A stretch of 64,000 nt of DNA from Toxotes chatareus (lineage: Eukaryota; Chordata; Actinopteri; Toxotidae), in contig CM028894.1 in NCBI GenBank assembly GCA_016801885.1, positions 14,769,741 to 14,833,740 on the forward strand, read 5' to 3'. The translations under genes were made by a program, and so were the position numbers. This document shows positions 23,579-35,330 of the stretch, piece after piece. Position 1 is the stretch's first letter. Every line of letters begins with the position of its first letter. The notes beneath the pieces are model-generated. The model searched no databases. It worked only from the letters and a program-made list of their open reading frames with translations, and was not told where the DNA came from.

Positions 23579-23748
23579 GCAGTAGACCCTGACCTCTTCT
23601 AAACACACTTACATTCCTTCATGAAATCTGAAATTTCTTTGCTTCCTTTTTTTTTTTTGCTACAGCTTTCTGAGCTTGATTATTAAACATTCTGTTGTTC
23701 ACTCTTTGCATGGCCTGCTGTGGAACTATGAATGGAAACTATATTTTT

Positions 23749-23754
23749 AATAAA
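23749..23754 (+). terminator. MGST1: Polyadenylation signal of first MGST1 copy
   Basis: Canonical AATAAA 184 bases after the stop; a variant ATTAAA also occurs near 23682. The 3'UTR is unrelated to that of the second copy apart from the first 13 bases. Confidence 0.6.
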
Positions 23755-24548
23755 CATTTCTATCAACTTTATGTCAGGCTAATTACTTGTATCAAGGTAA
23801 TGGGGCAGGTACTAAAACTCAGAAGAAAGTGGTTTGAAAGTGCAAGTACACTACACTACACCCGCGGCAAAGTTGTTACATCTGTCATTGGCAACAACAG
23901 TGACACACAAACAGTGTCCGTCCCCGGGTCAGGACTCCTCCCACAGATTACACAACCTGAGGATAAATTCCAGCCGTTCATGTTTAACAGACCTTAACTC
24001 GACGTGTGTCTGCTGTTCACAGTGACTGTGCAAAAACAAGGTAAGATCCACATGCTGCATCCTACACCGCATTATACAGAAACTCTAAACTGCACACCTC
24101 CCAAAGTTAAAAGAAACAAGTGTGTGTGAATATATATAAATGTTTTTACGTGTTCGTGAAACTGTTTTGTTATTGCGTGTCAGACCACATTCAGGGGATC
24201 ATGGTTCAGTTTTCGGATTTATCTACTTTGTCGTGAAGGTCCCCCGTTAGTCAGGCGTACTGGTTTGTAGTTTTGGGGCCTTGTGGGGCTCTGGGCCCCT
24301 GTGTTGGGCTTCCATTTTACCCAGGTGGCCTTTCAGCCTCGCCTGATGGAGGGGTCTAGGTCTTTGTCTGCTAGACCTGCTGCTTAAACACAGTGAGTTT
24401 AAGTACAAATAATATGAACATGCACAGTGTGCTGTGGGTTAATGTGGCTCAGCTGATCTCAGATCAGCTTTCTTACATTCTGACATGTGAAGTGTAGAAG
24501 CTTTAAATTTGTGCGTCTGTTGTTGTGCAGTCATTTCTCACAGGGACA
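23755..24548 (+). promoter_or_regulatory. Promoter region and candidate noncoding exon 1 of second MGST1 copy
   Basis: Between the first copy's poly(A) signal and the second copy's start codon. A strong donor (CAAG|GTAAGA) at 24041 marks a probable noncoding first exon ending at 24040; the next acceptor is TTGTGCAG at 24523-24530, immediately before the first coding exon. The intron between holds nothing recognisable. The second copy therefore appears to have its own promoter rather than being spliced from the first. Confidence 0.45.
24022..24031 (+). promoter_or_regulatory. Antioxidant-response-like core
   Basis: GTGACTGTGC fits the degenerate RTGACNNNGC core. It falls inside the candidate noncoding exon 1 of the second MGST1 copy. 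Position near a presumed start and the gene's stress role support it; the motif alone is weak. Confidence 0.25.
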
Positions 24549-25200
24549 ATGTCACCACTGAGCAGCGTGATGGACAGCCAGGTCCTCCTGTCATTTTCTA
24601 CCTACACCACCATTGTCATCCTGAAGATGATGCTCATGTCACCTTTGACCTCTTACTTCCGCCTGACAAGGAAGGTGCTGTTTTCACCCAGCTGCTACAC
24701 AGCAGTGTAGGACATCTGTAAAGACAAACGGTGTGAGACAGCTTTAGACCTGATCTGCTCTCCCATGTCTCTTCAGGTGTTTGCAAACCTAGAAGACACC
24801 AAATTTGTTTCGCCAGTGGAAGACAAGAAACTGGTCCGCACGGATCCTGACGTGGAACGAGTCCGCAGGTGCAAATCACCACCCGCCAGTGTCCTTTTCT
24901 GTTGTCCCACTTCTCTAATGTAGTACTTCGCATGTGTTGTTGTTGTTGTCCAGGTGTCACCAGAACGACCTGGAGAACATAATTCCCTTTGTGGTGATTG
25001 GCCTTCTCTACGCTCTGACCGGACCCGAGCTCTCAACCGCCCTGCTTCACTTCCGCCTCTTTGCCGGGTCTCGGATCTTCCACACCATCGCCTACGTTGG
25101 CGCTCTGCCTCAGCCCAGCAGGGGTCTGTCCTGGATACTGGGCATGCTGGTCACCTTCTCCATGGCTTACAGGGTGCTCAGCACAGCTCTCTTCCTTTAG
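24549..25200 (+). CDS. MGST1: Microsomal glutathione S-transferase 1, second tandem copy
   Basis: Second complete MAPEG enzyme, 983 bases after the first copy's stop codon. Coding exons: 24549-24674, 24777-24868 and 24954-25200; 154 codons. The first coding exon (MSPLSSVMDSQVLLSFSTY) aligns without gaps to the mammalian N-terminus, keeping Arg38 in YFRLTRK. Exon 3 (VFANLEDTKFVSPVEDKK) is closer to the mammalian VFANPED pattern than the first copy is. Arg72/73, His75, Asn77, Glu80, Arg113, Tyr120 and Arg129 correspond to the known glutathione-site residues. Thr50 replaces the mammalian activation-site Cys. Intron phases (0 and 2) and the 92-base middle exon match the first copy exactly. The donor GTGCTG after the first coding exon is weak. 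Both copies look functional. Confidence 0.94.
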
Positions 25201-25213
25201 AGACGACACTGGA
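24935..25213 (+). repeat. MGST1: Exon 4 homogenised tract, copy 2
   Basis: Partner of 23300-23578. The encoded 81 residues after the split Arg codon are identical in both copies. The five differences are the third bases of Phe, Ile, Tyr, Gly and Val codons, all in the first half of the exon; the last 120 or so bases are identical. Confidence 0.9.
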
Positions 25214-25360
25214 CCACACATTCACATCTACATTTCCATCTTATGTTTAATTTCTGTTAATTCTAGCTTTAGAAATTTTGCTGGAAATCAGTCAGGCCTT
25301 TCTTTGCGGTGCACAGCCTCATTTTTACCCAAAATGCATTAACAAATATAACAAAAACCA

Positions 25361-25366
25361 AATAAA
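25361..25366 (+). terminator. MGST1: Polyadenylation signal of second MGST1 copy
   Basis: AATAAA 160 bases after the stop codon in an AT-rich stretch. First canonical hexamer downstream. Confidence 0.55.
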
Positions 25367-28070
25367 TTACATTTTAAAACATATTCAAGGAAAAAAAAAA
25401 AATAGAAAGGAAACGCAGGTGAGAGGAAGAGAGAGAGAGAGGATCACAACAAACCATTAGGCCCTGAAAACAATTTCAAAGAAATAAATTAGTAAAGCAA
25501 ACAGACACCAAGGAGATATTGTTTTTTATAAACTAATACTAATTAAAATAATTTTACTTGGACTCCCAACAATCATAGGAAAGACAGAAACAACTTAAAT
25601 CAGTCATAACTGAGCAGCAGCCTGTATTTACTGAACTTTTTTAAAGGTAGGTTGGTTTATATTCATGTAAACAAAACTATATTTTCCATCGTCTTCTCCT
25701 CTTTGAACTTTCATTTCTAATCCACTCACTGTTCCATTTTCTGCTGGTGTTAAAACAGTGTAATGGTTCAGACACTATCACAGTTTGTGTTTCGCAGCAG
25801 ATTGTAATGTAAATCCACCATTTCTAGCAATCAAACTCAACATTTTGATATTTTTCCTGTTATGAAAGAAAAAGTATTATTCAAAAAGCTACTGGTACTT
25901 TTATTAGTGTTGCGTTTTATTACTGGAAATTGTGAAACGCATCTGCCTCATCATGTATTTTACATCATTCAGAGTGGATGCCCTGCTGCATTGGTAGCAG
26001 CTTAAGAGCAATTCTTCATTTTTTATTTTGACTTTATTATCACAGCAGAAAATTAACTAAAAATCAATATGTGAGTCGTATTTTATCTGTGTTTTTTTTT
26101 TTATATTATAACACATATTTGGTTCATTATTCATTTCCTTTAGTGACTGAAACCGAGATAAAACGAATCACACTTTGATTCCCTCAGCAGCTGATGTCAG
26201 GATGAATAATGTGTAATAATGTGCTGCCAAATGATAAAACAAACACAAAGAATGGAGCCATGTGAGATTGGGAGATGGGGGGGGGGTGTATTAAAGAGCC
26301 GTTTCTGAAATTCACAGTTTATGCTGCTCTGTACTCCTCACGTGTTAATTACTGCACACAACTTTTTTTTTTTTTTTTTAATTCCCTCCTACGTTCAGCA
26401 ATGTGGGAGTATTCCAAATAAAACAGTGTCCACGCTCTGTCTGTGGGAGAGACCCAGGACAGGAAAAAAGACGGTGATGCTTTGGAGGCCCGTGAACCTT
26501 CCACTAGAGGGAGGCATTTTAAAAGTCAACTGAGTTGCTCCTCATTAGGAGTCATTTATGGACCAGGTGCAGCTCATAAAAGAGCTTCAGCTCAAGCTAT
26601 TAACTTCATTAGCTTTGCAGAAAACATTCCCCTGCACATCCGTCGATGCACTCTGCCAGGTGGAACATATTTATGCGGAGACTTAGTGCTGAACTAAATG
26701 TATGAAACAGCAACAGCTTTAGTATCATTTAACCCAATTTGCTAACATTTTCCTCCAGAATAATTGCCGTCATCCGATTCCCACTCGCACTGGCTGCTGG
26801 GGAAAGTAAAAAGTGCGCTGACATGTTTTGGATGTGTCAGCTGCTGATATGATGAATGCCTCACGCTGCACATGAAGGTGACTGGCTCCAGCACAGAGCA
26901 GTGAAACCCATGGGTGGGCACTGTAAATAGTGGAGTGAAATTACCATGAAGGCTGCTTTTGGCGGCTCCTCGTCTTGCATTGTGTCCCGTCCCTGTATAA
27001 GGAGAAGAGCTTTATGGGAGCTCATTTGTTCGGGACCCTTGGCCCCTCCAGGGTCTGTCATTCCTCAGGCGAGCCAGGCATTTCACAGCTTGGGCGATGG
27101 GGGGGTAGGAACACCCTCAACCATCTTCCATAACTAACAGCGTCAGACACACCCAGGAGCCTTACTCACACTGCATACAGTGTACGCTGGACTCAACCTC
27201 TCCAATGAATGTACTCAAATACAACTATTTCTCTTAAGCACAATATATTTTTTCAGCTTTGTCTGGATTGTAATTTTTATGTATCTTATTAACGTCAATT
27301 TTTTCTGCAAAACCTTGCAGCAACTGCAGGTGTCACTTTTTAAAAAAAGTCAAATTCGAATGAACTCAGACTGACACAATTAACAACCCATTCAGTGTAC
27401 TGAAAGCTGTGTTTCCTAAGAATATGGGTTAAATGACAGGTGTGTCAAAGGAGACAGGGTTGGTATGGACACGCATACAAGCATGCAGCTTGTATTGTGC
27501 ACTGTGGGCCTGTTGTACTGCAGGCCTTCGTGTATGAGAACCTGATTAGATCCAGTAGATGCTGCCTCTGTGTGTCTGTTTCATTAGCTGTCATCCACAT
27601 ACCTAAGATCTGCCCTGCCGCCTTATTGTTCCGCTGGTTAACTGTACAGCCGCTTCATTAGGCACAACTTCAAAGTCACGCTCCACGTCGACACGCCGAG
27701 GTGAGCCAAGATATTTATATCGTACAGCGGCCTTCCAAGGTCCTGCAAAATTAATGGTTGGAAGGAATCAGACTCAAGGCTGGCAAAGACAATTATGAAT
27801 CATTTGGGGTCCACCAGGTGGACATTTTGAGGCCACGTTTTCTTTACTCTGCTTTCTTCTCACCAGGTTGAGACACCGTGCGGTTGCAGGATGCGGCGTG
27901 TTATCCTCCTGAGAATTTTCAGCAGGATGAACCAAAGTCTGCTTTCATCCCAGATTCTACCAGCTGTCTGCGCGGTGGCAAAGCCTGGAGTACAACACAG
28001 ATAAAACACAGGCTGTGTTATGACTCTGCTTGTCCTCTCAGCACCGCACATGCAATTACATTACTTTTTT

Positions 28071-28090
28071 GCAATGCAATGCAATGCAAT
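28071..28090. repeat. (GCAAT)4 pentanucleotide repeat
   Basis: Four perfect GCAAT units immediately after a T run, followed by TACAG. Each unit junction gives TGCAAT, a C/EBP- or POU-like word. Confidence 0.85.
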
Positions 28091-28388
28091 TACAGTACAT
28101 GCTGCAGCCAGGGGATGGCGGCAGACTTTTCCCCCCACTTTTAAGCAAGATGATCCAAACACTTACATACTTGTATGTATGAATTCTAGAGACTATACTT
28201 TGACTTTGAAGTTGTTGTTTTGGACGGTCACTCCTCCCACATCTCAGCTGCCCTGACCTCAGAAACTAACCCTCCTCCTCTTTGTTACTTCATCTCTCTC
28301 TCATCTACAAAAATGTCATAAGACCAAGCTGGTGGATGCGTGTATGCATACCCACATTCACACTGGTGTACAAACACAAACACAAGCA

Positions 28389-28390
<2 letters not shown>

Positions 28391-28420
<30 letters not shown>
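28391..28420. repeat. (CA)15 microsatellite
   Basis: Uninterrupted dinucleotide tract, preceded by interrupted CAAGCACAAA units. Confidence 0.95.
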
Positions 28421-28424
<4 letters not shown>

Positions 28425-28984
28425 CCAGCCTGATCCTTCCAGCCAGCTGACTCCTCGTCATATGTTTCAATCTGTGGCTGAGCATGGCTGGGGTCAGCAG
28501 ATTGCTTATGCTGATCCCAGTGATTGGAGTGCAGGTGATTACCATAAGCAATTTAAATGTTATTGATTTAACCTCCTGCGTGCTGTAATTGAACACTGTG
28601 GCCGAGCACCCAACTTTACCCTCCCCACCCACCCCTACACACACACACACATTCACACCTCCGGATTCTCTTCTTTTTTTTCATTCCAGCCTTTTCTCCC
28701 TCTCTTTCCCAGCACTTTTATCGCTTCAGCCCTGTTCTCCTCTGCTTCTGTTCTTCCTCTGCTCACATTAGTCTCCATGCTAAACATGCAGGCCTCGCTG
28801 TCAGTCTGTATCCTCGGGCAAGGGAAGAGGTGGAAGCACCAATAGCCAATCAATAGGCAGTCTGTCATGGTAACAATGGAAATGTTCAACTGACATCCAG
28901 CAGCGGATAATTTACAGTCTCACCATCACTACTTTTCCATTGTGCGAGTGTGTGTGTTAGAGAGGGTTGGCGAGTGGAAATGGC

Positions 28985-29360
28985 ACATAAAACTTTTTTT
29001 TTTTTTTTTTTTTTTTTGCATTAATAAGAATCATTTTCTGATAATTCCACTCTTCAATAGACCATCATTACTAATCACCAACCTTAACACAAAAGCCCAA
29101 TTTTTTTTTACTTAATTACAGTTTGGGTGTTTTTAGATAACAAGGACGGCGTGATTGTAAATTACGGAGTGGAATTGACAAAAAAAAAAAAAAAAAAATG
29201 ATACTGACAATTCTTTCATTAAAATATTCCCAAATCTGTTTCATATCTTCTTCATTATACCGAGCAATAATGGAGGACTAGATTCAGCACTCGATCAATT
29301 AATAAATGGAGAAAACTCCACCTGGGAGACACACTCGTGCATTCTCCATTTTTCATTACG
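28985..29360. promoter_or_regulatory. AT-rich enhancer-like block bracketed by homopolymers
   Basis: Begins after 24 T at 28994-29017 and includes 19 A at 29180-29198. Between them are many homeodomain words: ATTAATAAG, ACTTAATTACAG, GTAAATTACGG. The sequence is otherwise unique. Regulatory role inferred from composition only. Confidence 0.25.
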
Positions 29361-29984
29361 CGCTGCCATTCCTCATGAGGGATCACAATTTCTTGTTTTA
29401 ATATTTTAGTGTTCTAACTTAAGCTTCAGAATTCTCTCCAGGTAGCACACTAGATCATCTTGACATTTCAAAGTACTGAAACCTTTGGAATAAAGTGTTT
29501 TTTATTAAATTCTATTAACATAATTTATGCTTGTCAGGTGCCTCACCTCAGTGGCAGCTGGGTTTTGGGGGGTGGTGGTGGGGGGGTGGGGTGCTGTGGA
29601 GAGACTCAAGTACCATATTTCATCCTTTGGTCCCCTGTCCGATGGAAGACTGGGCCCTCTAAAACACATGTGACACAGTGGTGATGATTAGTGCCGGAGA
29701 CAAACTGCCCAGCGTTCAGTGTCATTTTTCACTTCCTGTTTCAGCGTGGCGTCAACCACAGAGAATTTCTGAGTGGGAGCTCTTCATTTCGCCTTCACCT
29801 CCACAAAGAGTCTAACAATGACACCTTGTGCAATGGCACCTTTGTCATTTATCTGTATATATACACATACAGTATGTTTCTATGTAGTATTAAGTGAAAG
29901 TGACAGAGATTCAAAATCCTGTCTTGTGTCTTGTAATAACTCTAAGGAAACCTCCTCTCTTTGCTGCAATAAAGGCTCCTGACT
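29361..29984. other. Intergenic DNA, no gene seen
   Basis: Unique AT-rich sequence with a G-rich run near 29566-29590. No supported feature. Confidence 0.6.
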
Positions 29985-30260
29985 TCCATCCACATGAAAT
30001 AATTCAAGCTATGTCTGTGATTAATAATATGCAGAAAGTTCAGCAGCGCAGACATCCCATGCAGCATGATGAAGCAAATCGCAAACCATGCCATTCGGAG
30101 CGGCCTGTTTGGAGTTTAATGAGTTCTGCGGGAGGAAAATCAATAACCTGGAGGGAGGCTAATTAACTGCTAATCATTCAGCCCCGTTTTGGCAAGACAT
30201 AAATGTTGCCAGTATGAGAAACCAGAGTTGATAATAGATAAATCCAGCTACCTTTATTAA
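29985..30260. promoter_or_regulatory. Putative enhancer-like block
   Basis: Repeat-free, with GTGATTAATAATATGCAG, GTTTAATGAG, a TAATTA at 30160-30165 and TAATCATTCAG right after it. Dense homeodomain cores in a mixed-composition background resemble developmental enhancers. Untested for conservation. Confidence 0.35.
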
Positions 30261-30410
30261 AGAAATAAAAGCTGCTAGGTGAGCTGTCGCTGCAGGGAAT
30301 CACTGCTTAGCCTCCAAAATAAGGTCCATAATATACCAAGGCTGCACTCAAAGACGTTATGTATCAGAAAGTTAGGAAGATATTCTCATCAACTCTATGT
30401 GTGAGATAAT

Positions 30411-30435
30411 GCTACCATATGAGACATATGGTAGC
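30411..30435. repeat. Perfect short hairpin
   Basis: Arms GCTACCATATG and CATATGGTAGC, 11 bases each with no mismatch, around the loop AGA. It lies in gene-free DNA; function unknown. Confidence 0.8.
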
Positions 30436-31805
30436 AAGATTTAGATTAAATTTAGTTCAATAAGATGATTCATTAGGATGATGAGGTACAAACCACGACT
30501 GTTACTATGGTGAACGTGAGATTTGGCCCAAATAAGATGGAGGAGGTAACGGCGCTGACCGGAGGGAGAATCCAGAGTGTGGCATCATGTGCTACATGTG
30601 TGGAGGAGACTGAATGTGAGGAATATTCGGAAAAAGAATCAGTAGACATAGAAGAAGTAGGTGAGAGGAGGATGTTGCCAAGCTGTGTGTAAGAAGGAGC
30701 ATGCTGTTACACTCTGTCACCATCATCCACCACTTATAGCATCACTGATACTTAGCACCGTGGTACACCACAAAATTGTGCAACTGCTTGTGTTATTTTA
30801 ATTTAATTAACAGACATATTTTTTTCAAGGTCTAATATTATAATACTGTTTTAATTCTCACATGTACTGTGCAGAGGGACATTGTATGTGAGCAGCAGTC
30901 AGGTGGAACTTTTGGCAGGGGGAACTGTTGCGCCCTGGTTCGTCTAAGAGGGGGAAGTTCCGTCCACACCCCAGAGGCAATGTGAGCCACGCACAGGTAA
31001 CTGTCTTTCTTGCCGCTCACCTTTCTTCTGTATTCTACAGGTAAAATGTGCCAGTTTCAGTTCTTTGAGTTTTGCCTCACGTGGGCAGTTGTTACAAGGA
31101 CACTTTAATGTTATTGGTGCGTTTTGTCGAACTTTAAATAACTGAAGAATCTCGCCAGACGCTATGTTGCGGGTCTATTTCGCCCTCTACCTTGTCTTGC
31201 AGGCAGGTCGCTAAGGGTTAAAGGTTTATTTGTTTTGCACACTGTTTTATTTGGTTTCCTGTACATGAAGCAAGCTGTGACAGTTCAAAGGAAAATTAAA
31301 GTGTTTTATTGTTAACTACTTATGCACTTTTGTGAAGAATCCTATAAAATATGGCAGTTAGACTGGGAAGGTTAAATATTCCTCTGGGAGTGAAAGCTGT
31401 TTATTAATTTAGTGTGTACATCCAGAATATGAAAAATGAGTGATTGCTTGTTATAGATGATAGGCAGAGGTATCCAAACTGTTCCAAAAACCAAGCAGCA
31501 GCACACCTGACTTGACTCATTTAATCAGCTGATCTCAGTCTTCAGACAGCTGATTGGTCAAATGGTGTGCTCTTGATTGGTTGAAATAAAAAACCTGCAG
31601 CCACATGGCCCTTTGAAATGTGACTGTGAATGGATTCTGTGTAGTACTATTGAGGTGCTGATATTCTTGGATTCTTGTTTCATATTTATCATCATATTTA
31701 TCTGATGTGTCACTCTTGTGCAATAAGACTTGGTCATATCTGTAATAGGTGTGTATCATGTACATAGTTTTTATCTCTCACTCACTCTTTTTCTTCTTCT
31801 TCTCC

Positions 31806-31879
31806 TTCTGAGCTGCTGTAACAAGTGAATTTCCCCTGTGGGGATCAGTGGTAGTTTCATCTCATCTCATCTCTCATCT
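31806..31879 (+). mobile_element. Tail of a dispersed retrotransposon ending in (TCATC)n
   Basis: GAGCTGCTGTAACAAGTGAA followed by TTTCCCCTGTGGGGATCAGT and then CATCTCATCTCATC repeats. This arrangement is the familiar 3' tail of abundant fish retroposons with a short terminal repeat. Upstream body not recognisable. Confidence 0.5.
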
Positions 31880-34800
31880 CTACGAGGACTAGAACAGAGG
31901 AATATGTGGGGTTGAGATGTACTGCAGCAAAGTCAGAGAGCATCTCATTCTGCCGACGCCTCCATTTGTTACCGAGTGGTGTGCAACTAGTGAAGCAAAG
32001 ACGCTCTGCTCGCCACCAGCACTGATGCACAGCAGAAAAAAAATTTAAGTTTAATAAATGTGTATTGATTTCATAGTGTAATATTGTTGTCACTCTGCTC
32101 TACACCCCCCCACCCCCCCAGCAACATGACAACACAAAAAGATGGGTTTTTTTGGTGAGTGGCTCTCACCAAACAGGACGCTGAAGAGATGAGAAGGTGA
32201 TGTCAGAATTTGCTGAACACGCCTCCATCTCTTCTCCCACATGCTATCGACACTTTGAAGGCTAGGGAATGTTTAAGTATCGAACCTGAGCAGGTGCACG
32301 GGTGCTGCTGATTGCATGCACGTTGAGATGAAAGATTATTTTCAGTTAGATCTGTGTTTTGTGAGAGCTCCAGGTGCGCAGGCGATCGTTGGTCCCTACA
32401 TGCAGCACTGTGCAGCGAAGTCAGTGTGTCCAAAGTGACGGGGACTGTGGCTGCCATAGACCTGTATTTACGTTGACTTTGTCAGACGATGTTGTGATCA
32501 TAAAGTAGCATACACCTGTAGATTTTTATCAGCAACCAGCTCGCAGTGGGCTCTGCTGAAACCAAATCCATTTCTCTGTATTTCTTATCTGCCCCCCCCC
32601 CCAATGTCTGCATTAAAACACAGCAGAGGTGACCACAAAGAGGACAGGAGCGTGGGTCTTGATACATTAGTTATTAATGGTTGAATGCCATCTCTCCACA
32701 GAGAGAGACTGTAAAAACGAATGTACGAATAAAAAGGTCACAGCTTCTGTCCGAGGTGTTGAACCTGGAGGAGAGGGGGGGGGGGATGTAATCTCTTTCA
32801 TAAGCTCTAAATTATTGATGTATAAAATTAGCTGCAGTATCATTCGCTGCGTTTACACACAACTCTTTCAGCTGAAAGGCAATAGAAAATAGATTTTCAA
32901 CTGTCTGCAATTTAAATACTGCTGCGTGATTTGTGGGTGGGGGGGGGGGGGCTAACAGATCAAATATGAGAATGTTGCACCAATGGTCCATTAGTAGAAC
33001 AATGTATAACATTTTGTGTTAGTGCAAGTCTGATAGATGCTGCATATCGTGCTCTGTTGGTCCTGTATGGCAAGGGGATTCATCGGAATTGTGGTTGAGT
33101 TTGCATGAGGAAGCCGTTTGGAATAATTCTCGAGTGAATATCCTCACACACGAGAACCACTTTCCACTGTTGGGCTCCTTTGAAGAGGCTCGATCCTGCA
33201 CAGTGCTCCAAGGCCACAGAGGTTTCATCCATGAACAACACATCTCATTTTTTCTCAATGCCTCTGAAGAGCCTGTGACCTGGTCTGATGAATCCATGAT
33301 GAAAAGCAAGTATTTGTAATTACATATCCTGTGTATATGTTTGAGATGCTGCAGCTTTGATACATTTAAAAAAAATTTTTCATTTCAGCAGCAGCAGGCG
33401 GGAAAAGTCCCCCCTCGTCAAGGAAGAAATTGCTGCTTTTTATTATGTGTTTTATTCTTCATTTACCAGTCTTTTACCTGTGCTGTGTAACTATAAGCTA
33501 AGTCAGTGTGTTTTTCCTCGTGGCAGGTCGCAGTTTGTTCCCACCCAACGCCTCTCCTGCTCCAGAAGTTGGTCCATGCACACAGCGGAAACAGGCAGTG
33601 GTGAACATGTGTGCACGGTGAGCTTAAACTGCTGGCACGCAGAGCAGCGACTGATCGCAGACACTTTCTGCAAGACACTGTTTTCACTGCAGAGCTGTCA
33701 AATGTTTTTTTTTTTTTTTTTTCCCCATAGAACTATTATGGTTTCTGTACTGTGCAGGAGTTAGGCAAAACGAATTGAATGATAGCGGTTAAACTGCTGT
33801 CAGTACTGTGGATACTGTGACACATTCTCTACAAGGTGAACAGCGGTGGCATTAATTGCTAAATTATGTACAATTGTGTAGACAACTCTGCATTTGTTGT
33901 TTCTTCACTCTTATATTCAGGGTTTTCTATTAATTTGACATCTATAGGTATATAACTGTATAGGCTAACACACATTCACACCTATAGGCCATGTTAGAGT
34001 TTCCGCGAAGCCCAAGCTTATGATATATTGTACTAAAGTGTATTTATATTTTCTAATTTAAGGGTATTTGCTTGACAACTTGACAAATGCCAAAATACAG
34101 TACACTGTGTGGAGAATGCTTTGACAGGCGGTGTGAGCTCCCTGAGTCTGAAGACTTTACTCAGGTATAAGTAATGCATGATGATGGTATCACTGTAGGT
34201 TGTTCGGCGTTCAGCTGCAGTGATGTATCTGCTATCCTATCAGTTTGCGTGTGATCATTTCGACGTTTCTTCAAGGCCGAGGAGCCGTAGACAAATCTGC
34301 TCCTCGTAGGCGAAGACGGGAGTACAGAAATGATGTCAGTGTGTTAGTTGTGTTGCCATCCCTCTGACAGATCAGATTGTGAGGGATGGAGGAGGGTGGG
34401 AGGTATGTGGGGGTGGGGAATGGGGGGAGGTTTGCATCTGTCACGGCAACATCCCTCGTACGCTGTAGAGTATGTCACTGATGCTGCGGGTGGCACGGCG
34501 ATGCGGTGGAAAACCAGAGCCTGCCAGCAAAATCTGGGATCTGGAAACAGCAGCATGAGGGAGAGAAATATGGAGACAAAGCCTAAAAAAAAAGTGCAAA
34601 CAGATTTATTTGGCCTGTACGTGGTGTGCTTTGGCTTTCACCCTGTGGCACTTGTAAATCAATAATTGAACGGAGCGAGGATAATAGCTACTACACACAC
34701 CGTCCACTCTCAGCATGGTGAAGAAAACTCATTTGGAGGCAAAATAAATTGCTGCTCGTGGTCCAGAGTTGCTCCTGTGCACCTGTCTCCTTTCAGGAGG

Positions 34801-35089
34801 ATGGATGGAGAGCGCTGCCGGTTGTGCACACATTAACTTGTATGCCGCGATTCCGTCAATGCTGTACATGTCCTCCAACATATAAAGCATTCATCTGTTC
34901 CCTCTCCCACTTACTGTCACAGAAAGTCTGAAAAGGTGTGACCTGATCCCTTCATCTCTCAGATTAGAAAAGCTAACCCGGTCCTGGATCCTGGCGACAC
35001 CCCTGTGGTGAGGTCTGCTCTGCTGTGGTTATTCCATAATGAGATTGTGAAATGCTGGCGCAGGTAGAGCGTCAGCTGCACATTCCAGG
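31880..35089. other. Intergenic DNA, unexplained open frames at 33019-33319
   Basis: Mostly unique sequence with homopolymer C/G runs (32110, 32592, 32774, 32940). The stretch 33019-33319 is open on both strands (96 codons minus, 76 codons plus) with balanced composition, unlike its AT-rich surroundings. I recognise no domain. It could be a decayed transposon, a retroposed exon or a conserved noncoding block. Confidence 0.5.
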
Positions 35090-35330
35090 CTGCCAATCTC
35101 CTGTCCTACCACATCCCAGATCCTGAGTCCTACTTGATCCAGGTCTGGAGACCGGTGGAGGTGCGCTGAAGTTCACTGAACTCACTGTCATGTTCGTGAA
35201 ACCAGTCTGAGACGACTTTGTGACATGGAGCATTATCCTGCAGGAAGTAGCCATTAGAAGATGGTAGGCTACGGCCATAAAGGGATGAACATGGTCAGCA
35301 ACATTCCCCATAGTCCTGTCTGAGGTAATG
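35090..35330 (-). mobile_element. Tc1/mariner-type transposase remnant, minus strand
   Basis: On the minus strand near 35230-35150 a frame reads DNAPCHKVVSDWFHEHDSEF, the DD[E/D] transposase region around the second catalytic Asp as known for fish Tc1-like elements. A second frame upstream reads VADHVHPFMA. Frameshifts separate the pieces and later text corresponding to the SPDLNP-type motif is degraded. No terminal inverted repeats were found. Dead element. Confidence 0.65.

Larger units (their letters stand above)
25367..28984. other. Gene-poor DNA downstream of the MGST1 pair
   Basis: No gene recognised. Notable are a G run near 26277-26286, 18 T near 26363-26380, (GCAAT)4 at 28071-28090 and (CA)15 at 28391-28420. 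ORFs around 28285-28771 are translations of the CA/CT repeats. Confidence 0.65.

Noticed and set aside
23293..25342. Alternative frames over the MGST1 last exons, open in both copies
   Set aside because: They are shadow frames; their similarity between copies simply follows from the near-identical DNA of exon 4.
28285..28656. Long minus-strand frame of 123 codons
   Set aside because: It is a translation of the (CA)15 repeat plus flanking AT-rich DNA.
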